64,000 bases of DNA from contig VWZX01004918.1 of assembly GCA_013399015.1 (NCBI GenBank), positions 887,369-951,368 on the forward strand, in the 5' to 3' direction. The notes beneath the pieces were generated by a model. It had not been told where the DNA came from and made no database searches. It saw only the letters and a program-made list of their open reading frames with translations. Source of the DNA: Galbula dea. Lineage: Eukaryota; Chordata; Aves; Piciformes; Galbulidae. This document shows positions 26,738 through 35,930 of the stretch, piece by piece. Position 1 is the stretch's first letter. Each line of letters starts with the position of its first letter. Position numbers and translations under genes: made by a program.

Positions 26738-28310
26738 TGGAGAGGGAATAGGAAAAGGACATCCTCTTCAAAGAAAAGAGATCATTTCCTGGCATAGTGA
26801 ACTATGTTCATGCTAAACCAAATGAGGGAAACATGAAACAGGGAAAGTAACAGTTCATGTCACTGCATAAAACCACCATGGTTTTTGATACAGAAGCTGT
26901 TGCTATTTCTGAAGGCTATGGTATTAATTCTTCCCTATGAGCTTCTTATGGCTTGTGGCACTTATAGTTGGGATAAATCTCTGACAAACTAGAACATTGA
27001 TTTTTCTGATTTTGAATAATTCTTTGGGCTGATGATTAGCAGTGGGATCCTTCTAGCTCAAGAAAATGTGTTTCTGAGCTCTACATGGGCTATTGCATCC
27101 TGTACTTCAGTTTCCACTGGAGATATAGGGCTTGGTTCATTGGTGGGGTTTGAAGTCAAAGACAGCATGCATGTTTGAGCTAGCAAGATTGATATTGGAT
27201 TGGAACCTGAATTAGGAGTGACTGCTCTTTATTGATGCAGCTCTTCGTATCGCTCAGTTTCTTTACTAATATGAACCAATACAATGGAAGAAAAAGGTAT
27301 TGTTGGTTTAAAACTCTACTGCCACCAAAAAAGTGTGCACTGGAGGAAGTATTTAGGTTTACCAGTCTCCTAAGAAAAGATTTAAGTAGAAGACATGGTT
27401 TTTGGAGGGCTCACACCTATATCATTCCAACATAAAAAGCTGTAGTTAGAAATAAATATTGAAAGTCATTTCCTTCCTCATTGTCTGGTATTTTTCTGCC
27501 TGTCCCAGCCTTATTTTATCTCATTGTTGTGTTTAAAAAAGCCAAAGATCTCTGCACAGCCTGAGAACAGATATAGCCTGCAAATATGACAAGTTTGTGG
27601 TTTACATTGGTTAGCTCTGAATTTATGAAACCCCAGTAGAGGTGGCCTTTTTCTTCCATGTTTCAGAACCAGGCTAACCTTTCAGTAAGTCACTTTTGTC
27701 AAAGCCTTGGTGTTCCTTCAAGATTATTGTCCAGGTATCCTATGAGAATGTTCAAATAGCAAATATTTTGGTCTACTGTGTACCATATCTTTGAGTCACT
27801 GGAATTTATTTCAATGAAGCGAAGAAGAATTGTATTTTTTTCTGATTAGGAAATAAGTTACAGCAGGTCTGTTACTAGACTGCAGAAGTAAGTGTGCCTT
27901 AGGTGGTGATTTAGAGTTGTGTTGTTCTTCTTTAAATGACTAACCTGGAGTGAGAGGTTGGATGTCTTTTGAAAACTTAAACCTGTTTCACCTGAACATG
28001 TTTAACTAGTTAATAAGAAACATCAAAAAAAGTCAAAACCCTGAGGTCAATGATCATTTTTTGTAAAGCCATTCGATGATGTTTAAATTTGTTTTTTATG
28101 GGTCTGTCTATAACATAAGTTTAATAACCTAGCTCAAATGCAGACTTCTAATTTTCAATTAACATAGGAATAATTTTGTTTGCTAAAATAAAATAAATGA
28201 ATGAATGAAAAGTCGGAGCCATGACATGTTCTAGGTAGCTCTTTTTAAAATTCCAAATTTCAAAACATCATGTGGCAACTGTGTAGCTCAAGCTTTAAGT
28301 ATTAACTTTT

Positions 28311-28327
28311 AACCTTTGACCTTACAG
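28311..28327 (+). promoter_or_regulatory. NRXN1: Unused-looking (decoy) 3' splice site upstream of SS4
   Basis: ACCTTTGACCTTACAG, preceded by TTAACTTTT, looks like a reasonable acceptor with branch-point-like TTAAC and a pyrimidine stretch. It ends at 28327, exactly 36 nt before the SS4 exon. Joining here would keep the length divisible by three but reads GAT TTT AAC CAA TGA, a stop codon five codons in. Whether it binds the splicing machinery is inference. Confidence 0.45.
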
Positions 28328-28348
28328 ATTTTAACCAATGAAATGTCT

Positions 28349-28363
28349 CTTTAAACTTTAAAG
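28349..28363 (+). promoter_or_regulatory. NRXN1: Weak, palindromic 3' splice site of the SS4 exon
   Basis: The 15 nt up to the acceptor AG read CTTTAAACTTTAAAG, a perfect odd palindrome centred on the C at 28356. The normal pyrimidine tract is interrupted by AAA twice, and the nucleotide before AG is A rather than C or T. This fits a regulated exon. The two TTTAAA blocks also match the A/U-rich motif class bound by STAR-family proteins (SAM68, SLM1, SLM2). Confidence 0.75.
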
Positions 28364-28453
28364 GAAACAATGATAACGAGCGCCTGGCGATTGCTAGACA
28401 GCGAATTCCATATCGACTTGGTCGAGTAGTTGATGAATGGCTACTCGACAAAG
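28364..28453 (+). CDS. NRXN1: Neurexin-1 splice site 4 (SS4) alternative exon
   Basis: This 90-nt cassette exon encodes a 30-residue insert in LNS6 and matches the known neurexin SS4 insert. With the split first codon it reads GNNDNERLAIARQRI, then PYRLGRVVDEWLLDK. Both ends are phase 1, so skipping keeps the frame. From family knowledge, inclusion weakens binding to LRRTMs and some neuroligins and permits cerebellin binding, so this exon is a partner switch at the presynaptic membrane. The sequence equals the mammalian NRXN1 insert as far as I can recall, in contrast to the changes in the flanking exons. NRXN3 has a quite different insert. The 5' splice site is AAG|GTAAAAA, with A instead of G at +5, and is weak. 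The exon contains several CpG sites, unlike its surroundings. Confidence 0.97.
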
Positions 28454-28615
28454 GTAAAAAACCATTGATTAAAACTTCAAATAAACAAATAATTTGAACA
28501 TAACCAAGTAGTGCTTCATTGTTAACACTAATAAACATAAAACAAATAAATTTCAGTAAAACTAAATTAAAAAAACCAAACAAACAAATTTTAAAACAAG
28601 TAAACTGTAGAGTAA
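28454..28615 (+). promoter_or_regulatory. NRXN1: TAAA/TTAA-rich intronic splicing element after SS4
   Basis: The first 160 nt of the intron contain at least ten TAAA or TTAA tetramers, for example GATTAAAAC, AATAAAC, GTTAACAC, CATAAAAC, AATAAAT, AATTAAAA and TTTTAAAAC. Published work on Nrxn1 and its paralogues shows that SAM68 and the related SLM proteins bind A/U-rich motifs downstream of this exon and promote skipping. The position, density and motif type here fit that element. The boundaries are my estimate. Confidence 0.7.
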
Positions 28616-28696
28616 TATTTGCATACCATGTATAATAATTTCTATGACATTTCTAGAAGTATCAGCTGTTTAATAACCTTACCCTGATAACTTAAG

Positions 28697-28959
28697 GTTA
28701 AAGGGACTGTTAAATATAATCCACTAACTCAATCGATGAAGGTACTCATAGCCAACATTAACCCCAAATTATAAATTATGCATAGATTATATGTCATGTT
28801 CCAGCATCTAAATTATTAACTAAAATATATATATTTTTATATCTCTAGTTATGATCTCTTCATTACGGTCCTGAAAAACAAAACAAAAATTTGTTTAAAC
28901 TGTAGGTATCTTAAATAGTGGGCAATATGAGTTGCCAATCCAAATGAAGTCCCTTTAAC
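28697..28959 (+). repeat. Perfect 12-bp inverted repeat in the SS4 downstream intron
   Basis: GTTAAAGGGACT at 28697-28708 is the exact reverse complement of AGTCCCTTTAAC at 28948-28959. In the pre-mRNA the arms could pair and loop out 239 nt. A small stem, GGCAA/TTGCC (28921-28925 with 28932-28936), lies just inside the right arm. Function is not known. Confidence 0.8.
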
Positions 28960-29927
28960 GTTTGCAACCTTCTAAGGGGATTTTGGAACAAACACTCATT
29001 AAACCAGAACTTTAAATTTGTGTGCATGCATTTTTTTTGTGAGCAGAAACCAATCTGCTAAAGTGACTATTTCTATTTGACTAAGAGTGGGGACTGTTGC
29101 TGAGGATTTCTCTTGTTTAATGGAAATGTGCCATGATTTCTCCATCGGTATGTGCATCATTCCTGAAGCCGCTTTACATCTAAAAATCTTTTAATTGAAT
29201 TGATAGCCTTGCTGAAAGCCAATCAGACATTTATTTTAGACTCTGCCTCTGAGAGGCTCAGTGTGAACCATGTGTTTTCTTTCCAGTGTGTACTTTTGAA
29301 GGAAACTAAACATTGAGATACAAAAATGAAGCAATTAAAAATGTAACTATTTGATTCACTGACAGGGAGATATAGCATACTTAAAATTCACTTGATTTAG
29401 AGACTTGTTGGCATATATAGAAAATCTGTGTGTATTGACATATTTGTATATGTCTATACATACATAAACTCACGTGTACATACTTAAAGCTACAGCCCCT
29501 ATGCTGTATTGCGTGGAAAAAAACATTGAAATGTTGGCAGACTTGGAGAAAAAGTAATCTAAAAGCATTAGAAACCTGTCAATCCTGATTCACACCAAAA
29601 AGCTTAACACAGCTTTCAGGTAAAAGGGAGAAGGGTAGCATTTGGAGTGCTAAACACATTTGAAAATATATTTGATTGGCCTTTTAGCAAAAAAAAAAAA
29701 AAAAGCAACAAAAATCTCAAAATGTTGTAGAAAAAAACCTGTAAATGCTCTCAAAATGTATACATCTCATGGACACTTCATTAAAAAAAGCAATGAATTA
29801 TGAGTCAAATCTTTTTCTTATAGTTTATTGCTCTCATTATTCACCCCATGACAATTTGTTGTCACTTGTATAAGAGTACAGTGTTCCCAGTCAACATTTT
29901 TGCATGTATATAATGTTATCTTCGCAG

Positions 29928-30247
29928 GGCGTCAGCTCACAATCTTCAATAGCCAAGCAACCATAAAAATTGGAGGCAAGGAACGTGGCCACCCTTTCCA
30001 AGGCCAGCTCTCTGGTCTTTACTACAATGGCTTGAAAGTTCTGAATATGGCAGCAGAAAATGATGCCAACATCGTGATAGAAGGAAATGTGAGACTTGTG
30101 GGTGAAGTGCCTTCCTCTATGACAACCGAGTCCACAGCCACGGCGATGCAGTCAGAGATGTCCACCTCAGTCATGGAAACAACCACAACGTTGGCCACAA
30201 GCACCGCTAGAAGAGGAAAGGCCCCGACAAAAGAACCTATTGGTCAG
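29928..30247 (+). CDS. NRXN1: Neurexin-1, end of LNS6 and Ser/Thr-rich stalk exon
   Basis: This 320-nt exon starts in phase 1 (GG completing a Gly codon) and ends in phase 0 after CAG (Gln). It reads GRQLTIFNSQATIKIGG, PFQGQLSGLYYNGLKVL, then NVRLVGEVPSSMTTEST. Arg at 29930, Ile at 29942 and Asn at 29948 correspond to R232, I236 and N238 of beta-neurexin-1. Family knowledge gives the last two to the calcium site and R232 and I236 to the neuroligin interface, and all are intact. From about 30112 to 30212 the protein is rich in Ser and Thr, the O-glycosylated stalk, which identifies NRXN1 rather than NRXN2 or NRXN3. The donor is CAG|GTTAGT. The membrane segment and PDZ-binding tail belong to the next exon, beyond the window. 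Several residues (for example TIKIGGKERGH and NIVIEGN) differ from the mammalian form I remember. Confidence 0.96.
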
Positions 30248-30394
30248 GTTAGTTGGCTTCTGTGCCTTTTCCAAATATCCTCCCATCTCTGAGTGTGGTT
30301 TTCTGTATCACATTCACTCTGCAGATGTAATTGTTCCTGGTGAAGAAATGCGTGAATTACAGGTAAAAGCTCTGTATCATGAAAATGATGCAGA

Positions 30395-30495
30395 ATATGG
30401 GGTGGCCAGTAGGACCAGAGAGGTGATTGTCTCTCTGTACTTGGCACTGGTGAGGCCACACCTACTAACCTGCCTGGTGTGTAGCCCCCCTACCT
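30395..30495 (+). mobile_element. CR1 ORF2 fragment next to exon
   Basis: The + strand encodes REVIVSLYLALVRPHL, a recognisable piece of the C-terminal part of CR1 ORF2 (compare LYPALVRPHLEYC at 22291 onward). Only about 100 bp remain, without a 3' tail. It lies about 150 nt after the donor of the stalk exon. Confidence 0.8.
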
Positions 30496-30831
30496 CACGT
30501 AACCTACTTGAAACTAAGAGCCTGAAATCAACATTGCTGATGAAAGCATTTGATGTTAATATCATCACAGCACCTGGCATCCTGAATGTATAACTGAGCT
30601 CTTCTTGCCATTAATAATACAAAATGGTTTACTTCAGCTATGTCTAAATATCCTGCCTGGTAGGATCTGTGTTGTCATTACAACTATACACTTAATTAGT
30701 CGGGGACTGCACTGGAACACACTTTGTGGTCAGGCCTGTGGTTTGATTTAGAGAGATTGATAATGTCCCAAAATCAAAGCTGAGATTTGTCTGCAGGATG
30801 TTATTCAGGCAACAAACTCAGGCCTAGGAAG

Positions 30832-30940
30832 CTAGATGTGGTGCTTGGGGGCTTGGTTTAGTGGTGAGCATGACAGTGTTGGGTGGATGGTTGGACTTGA
30901 TCTCAGAGGTCTTCTCCAACCATAACGATTCTAATATTCT
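30832..30940 (+). mobile_element. CR1 3' tail
   Basis: GATGTGGTGCTTGGGGGCTT, GTTGGGTGGATGGTTGGAC and ACTTGATCTCAGAGGTC, ending CCATAACGATTCTAATATTC. It closely resembles the copy at 2010-2184, so the two belong to the same subfamily. Confidence 0.9.
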
Positions 30941-32673
30941 AAAGCAAATTAAGGACATAATTTCTTCTCTTCATTAATACCTGTTTTCTTATTCTACCTG
31001 CACATAATAATTTCTGTGCTGGTGACCACAGCAACTCCCATGAGTCTGTCCTGCAGGGTACTGAGTAATCACTTTCCATCTTGATGTCACTGAGAGAGAA
31101 ATACAGTCACCATTTCATATCTGCATTCCTTTTCATTTTTGTCCTTTATAATTTTTTCCTGGTTTTTATTTATATATAACCTCTGCAAGTGTCAACTACT
31201 TACTTGACATACTGAAATGCACAAGAAAGAAAGTTACCTTTCTAGCATTAATTAGGTTACTGAAAAAACTATGCAGCAGAACAGTAATTGCTAATAAAAA
31301 CCCCTTATATTACTGCAAACCAGTGCATGTCTGAAATAGAATAGAAGCAAATGATCTAATCAGTCAAAGATTGCTGCATTTGCAGAGGTATGGAATTCAG
31401 TTAAAGTTTTCGATACTTAAAGAAGATCATTTAAATCTCTATTTATAGGAAATGTTCTTTAAAAATAAACCCCTACAATGTTAATGCTTGAATTGATGGA
31501 GTAGGTACTTCTCAGTAGGTATCAAAATAATGCAATATGTGATACAAGATAGACATGGTACCTCCAAAAAAGCAGGTGGAATGCTGTTGAGCATGATTTT
31601 AGACAACCAAAATCCCCAATTTTTTTTAAATGATTCTGCTTTAAATGAATGTTTTTCTTGGAGGCTGTGTCAGATTTTAACAATGGATCTTTTGGTGATG
31701 GCAGACATCTTAATTACACTTGTAACTGGAGATTTTTCAAAGGAGAGAAAGGTACTCAAGACCTATTGAATGTCAATGGTAGATAGATGCCTCCTTTTCC
31801 TTAGTGCCTTAAAAATCCCACCACACCCCTCTCTTTGATTGATGATGGTATCCAGAGATGTTAGCCTTCATGAAATGCACTGCATAAACACCTAGCCCCT
31901 GCCTCAAATTAAATGGCTTACAGAAGAAACAAAAAGTATCAGGTAAGGAAGAAAAAAATCCCAACAGCCAAAATAATAAAAAAAAAACCCACCACAACAA
32001 AAGAAATTAGGAGCTGGGATGAAGAGGGTAATAAAGAAATAATGAAAGCATTGTGCTGTTTCAGTGGTAACGAACAGGCAGATGTGCAGGCATCCAGGGA
32101 GGGATAGTTTACTGCCTGTTTTTTTGTCCAGGCTCTTCAGATAGCAGTCCCCCAGCTACACCTGTCCTGTAGGACTGCTGTAACATAGACTCTTGAGCAA
32201 GCAATTGAAAGACTGGGCTGCCCAATTTGTCCTAGTCGCGTAGTTGGTGTAAACCTGGGTGGTTGCTAAGAGTCTTTCTCTACTTTGCTTCTCTATTTGC
32301 CATCACACTTGGGGGAACCCATGGCCACTGGTGTGATTGCTAAGGACTGCAGGAAAGGTCCTTTGCTCCCCCAATGCTACAGGGAAGGAGGCTCAAAATT
32401 TTGCATACCTTTATGAGCATAGAAAGAAATTCCCAACCTGAAGTGTTCCAAGAATAGAGCTTCTGTTAAATGAATATATGCTGTTACGTGTTGCTAACTT
32501 TTGGTGAGCTCTAAGTGTGCACTGGGGCTCAGAAACCATGAATTTGGTCTGAGAATGTACAGTTAAGTTCTTTTTTTCCCCTCTGTTGTTTCTGATACGT
32601 GTAAAAAGTCTCATTTGCAAGTTTTTCTGGTGAATCAAGGAAGTGATAAACATCTTTTAAAATGGAAAATAAA

Positions 32674-32698
32674 GGAGTTACACGTGTTGTGTAACTCC
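32674..32698. repeat. Perfect 10-bp hairpin
   Basis: GGAGTTACAC (32674-32683) and GTGTAACTCC (32689-32698) are exact reverse complements separated by the 5-nt loop GTGTT. No T run follows, so it is not a terminator-like element. No function is known. Confidence 0.85.
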
Positions 32699-33785
32699 AG
32701 GAGCTGGAATGTTAAGCAAAACATAGAGTACTGGAAGGTTTGCAATAAAAGTTGAGAGCTGGCAGAAACAGAAGAGCTTGAAAAGGACTTTGAGTGTGGT
32801 TTTGCTTGAATCAGGGTAGTGCAATCAGGCCTTTGGTATCTCTTTGGCCTGGCTTTGTGGGTCTGTATTAACTGGAAATCCTAAATGAAGTGATAGTAAA
32901 CCAAGAGGAATAATATGCTCATTTCTCAGCCATTTCTATGGGTTTGATTGTGACAGTGCATCCTCAGAGCAGCCTCTGCTCCCATGCCCTGCAAACCATT
33001 TCTGAAAGTTGTGTGTGAAATAGCTTTTTTGATTTCTCATAAGGGATTCTAGCAGTCCTCTTTGTTCTCATCAAAGCAGGCTCTTATCAATAACACTAAA
33101 CCACTTAACCAGCGATTGCAATGCGCTCTGAGATGATTGCATGTTTTGTAACAATAGGCACTGATTTTTTGGTCAAGCAGAATTAAATTGACTTCATTTT
33201 AAATTGATGAGCTGAAAATTTGGTCAGTTGCCTTGGAGGGCATACATCAGGTGATAGGTGTGTTTCTGTGTGTGTATTGAAGCAGCAGATTTAAATGGTA
33301 TTCATTGTAGCAGGGATGATGACAGGCTTGGCTCAGCATCTTCACCTGCCAAATGAAAACAAGCATTTGAAGAACATAGGAGTATTATCCATGGAAAGAG
33401 TTCAGGTGTAGGTATGGTAGTTGAGTATGTGACCTTTCTACAGGGTAGCTAGAAAATGTGAATATATTTTCTGGAGATACACTAATGATTAAATTAGTAA
33501 TAAGAGGGTTTAAAATGATCCACTGAATGTTTTGCAAAGTCTGTTCTTCTACACAGTTTGGGTTCTTTCCATGTCTTTGTGCTGCAGCCACTTCTTCCTC
33601 TGGACCTTTCACACCAACCAGTCCACAGTTCACCTCCCTCAGTAGGCAAAGCTTTTGCCCAGGGCTGTGGTAAATCACAAAGATATGACTCAATAGGTGC
33701 TGGCTAGTGCAAAGTGAAGCCCAGAGCTTTCGGCATCACAGTGCTTAGCACCCATACATGCTCACTACATGACAGAACCTGGGGA

Positions 33786-33985
33786 AACATTTCTTCCCAG
33801 AAAGAGCTGTTAGGCATTGGCCCAGGCTGCCCAGGACAGTGCTGGAGTCACCAGCCCTGGAGGGGTTTAAAAAACATAGAGATGCGGTGCTTAAGGACAT
33901 GGTTTAGTGGCATGGTGGTGGTAGGTTGACAGTTGGACTTGATGATCTCAGAGGTCTCTTCTAACCTCAGTGATTATATGATTCT
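33786..33985 (+). mobile_element. CR1 3' fragment
   Basis: AACATTTCTTCCCAGAAAG, CCCAGGCTGCCCAGGACAG, GTGCTTAAGGACATGGTTTA and GGACTTGATGATCTCAGAGG, with the tail GTGATTATATGATTCT. It is about 200 bp and 5'-truncated. Confidence 0.9.
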
Positions 33986-35916
33986 TGCTAAGGACAAATC
34001 TCATTTGCAGTAGGATCTCTATGCAAATATAATAGTGGAAGTGCTCAGGCTTAAATTGCAGGTAGAAGGAAAAGTAGCTAGGTCCATGAAACACATACCC
34101 TTTTTTTTTGTCTTTTTATTGTTTAAAATATCATACTGTGCATTGTCAGTTTCTTTTTTTGATATTTGATTATTTTTTAAAAAAACATAATTGTAAATAC
34201 TGACATTTAAGTAAGATCTCTAAAAAACTGAAATAGGATAAAATGAACACTAAAATTCTGTACTTGTGTTTTAATATTTGCTACCTGATCACACCTTGAT
34301 GTTCTCCTGCAAAGTATTTACACGTTGAATATTGGCTCTTCAGTTGGATTACTGAAGTTATCTAAATTGGATGGCTTTAGCAAAGCAGCATTCAGCACAC
34401 TTGCCTGTTGGGTTGACTCACTGGTTTGGTTGTTTTCAAGTATGAGTTATGTGATCACATGGTTATTTGTCTGTCCTTCTTAATACATTTTTAATTCCTT
34501 GACCAATTCAGTCAAATCTGTCTTTGACAAAGATTTCAAGGTCACTAATTTCCCAGACAAGCCAAATTGTGTGAGTTCTGATGCTCATGCTGGTCTTCCC
34601 AGCATACTAAACAAACACCATCCCATCAAGATTATACAGTAACAGGATTGTTTCACCCAGGTGGAACAAGAGACTGTTGCAGAGTTGGTGACCCATGACT
34701 GTACAGTCACACGCCTGTTAGGTTCTTTTTCTGCTTTGGGGATGGCTGAAAAGACCAGGGTGTTACAGTCACTGCTGATCTTCAGTAGCCTTGCAGGATA
34801 GAAATCCTTACATTGTGTCTGAGAGCTGCTGTTCTGTGAAAAGAAAGTGATATTCATTCAGTTTCCTTATCACTCCCTGGAGCTGTGGTAAGCCTGAAGA
34901 TCTCCTTCACTGTTTCCTTTGGTGAATTTCTATGACAGAAGTGCTGGCTGTTTTGCCTCACACAGTTTCCTTTCAGAAAGCATGAAATAATACACTCTCT
35001 TTCTTTCCTTTTGTGTAAGATTCCTCAGAGCTGAGGGAAATAAAGGTAACTTGATTCTGGGCTGTGACTCTCCCAGCGGTTGGAACCCAAAGCCACCCCT
35101 GATAAAGCATAGCTTAAATATGCTTTCACACTGGCAGACCCCCAGTGTACTGCAACAAAGTGTTAGTCCCAGTAGCAGATGATGATTGCAACAGTTTCCA
35201 TACTGTATGTACATGAGTGACACTCAGGTTAGTTGTTTCAGGTTGCAGTGCTCAACATGCTTTTATGTATGGACCCCTCCACAACAGTATGTTGTTTGAT
35301 GTTTTGTTGACCATCAAACATATATCAGAACTTTTCAAAACATAGGTGAGATAACCATGTTCTATACTGGAGATTTCCTCTAAAGATGATGGTGACACTA
35401 GTGAGTGAAACTTTTCTGCTCACTTGTCAAGACCAAAGCTTCATTCATAGGCACACTTGTTTCACAGACTGCAGATCACTTAACCTTAATGAAATAATTC
35501 TTGGGTTCTTGGGACTATGTTCAGTTAATAAGTTAGTACAGAAGGTTTATTCAAAATATATTTGTGGGTTTTTGTAGTACCAACATCCTATGTCTGTCTT
35601 GAATAAATCAATTATTTTTATGATTAATTTAATCTGTTCGCTAAAGTTGTCTTTAAGTGCTTGGCCCCTTTTGGTGTTCAGCAGTTGATCTGAAGAGCTG
35701 ATGCTTAAGTTTTGTTTATATACAGACATTGCTATAGACTTGGATACCTTCTAATAGCTATGTCTCCATGCTCTTTACCTAGAAGATCATTTCAGTTATG
35801 CTGGAAATAATTTTCCATGTAGACAGTGTATGATTTCTTGGTATCATTTGCCTTTCTTTCAACAACTCTCTGTTGAAGTGTCCCTTTTTTTTTGCAATAA
35901 TGTTTTGCAAGCATGC

Positions 35917-35930
35917 ATATATATATATAG
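35917..35930. repeat. AT microsatellite
   Basis: A short run of seven AT repeats after GCATGC. Confidence 0.75.

Larger units (their letters stand above)
5519..28363 (+). other. NRXN1: NRXN1 intron upstream of SS4 (22.8 kb)
   Basis: Intron running from a GTAAGG donor at 5519 to a weak acceptor at 28362-28363. It holds eight CR1 fragments, a degraded older LINE on the minus strand, a 36-bp tandem duplication, AT microsatellites near 23.4, 26.1 and 26.5 kb, and homopolymer runs. No additional exon is recognisable. The last 1.6 kb before SS4 is free of CR1, as is the SS4 exon and the following intron. Confidence 0.9.
28454..29927 (+). other. NRXN1: NRXN1 intron between SS4 and the stalk exon (1.47 kb)
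   Basis: Short, AT-rich intron without any CR1 fragment. It carries the TAAA/TTAA cluster, the long-range inverted repeat, an unused strong-looking acceptor ending at 29286 and a 16-nt A run at 29689-29704. The 3' splice site, TATCTTCGCAG ending at 29927, has a modest pyrimidine tract. Confidence 0.9.

Noticed and set aside
29689..29704. A16 run as the tail of a processed pseudogene
   Set aside because: The sequence upstream has no recognisable gene or SINE, and similar runs occur elsewhere alone.
35297..35325. 9-bp inverted repeat TGTTTGATG / CATCAAACA with a 10-nt loop
   Set aside because: Short arms and AT-rich; within chance expectation for this window.
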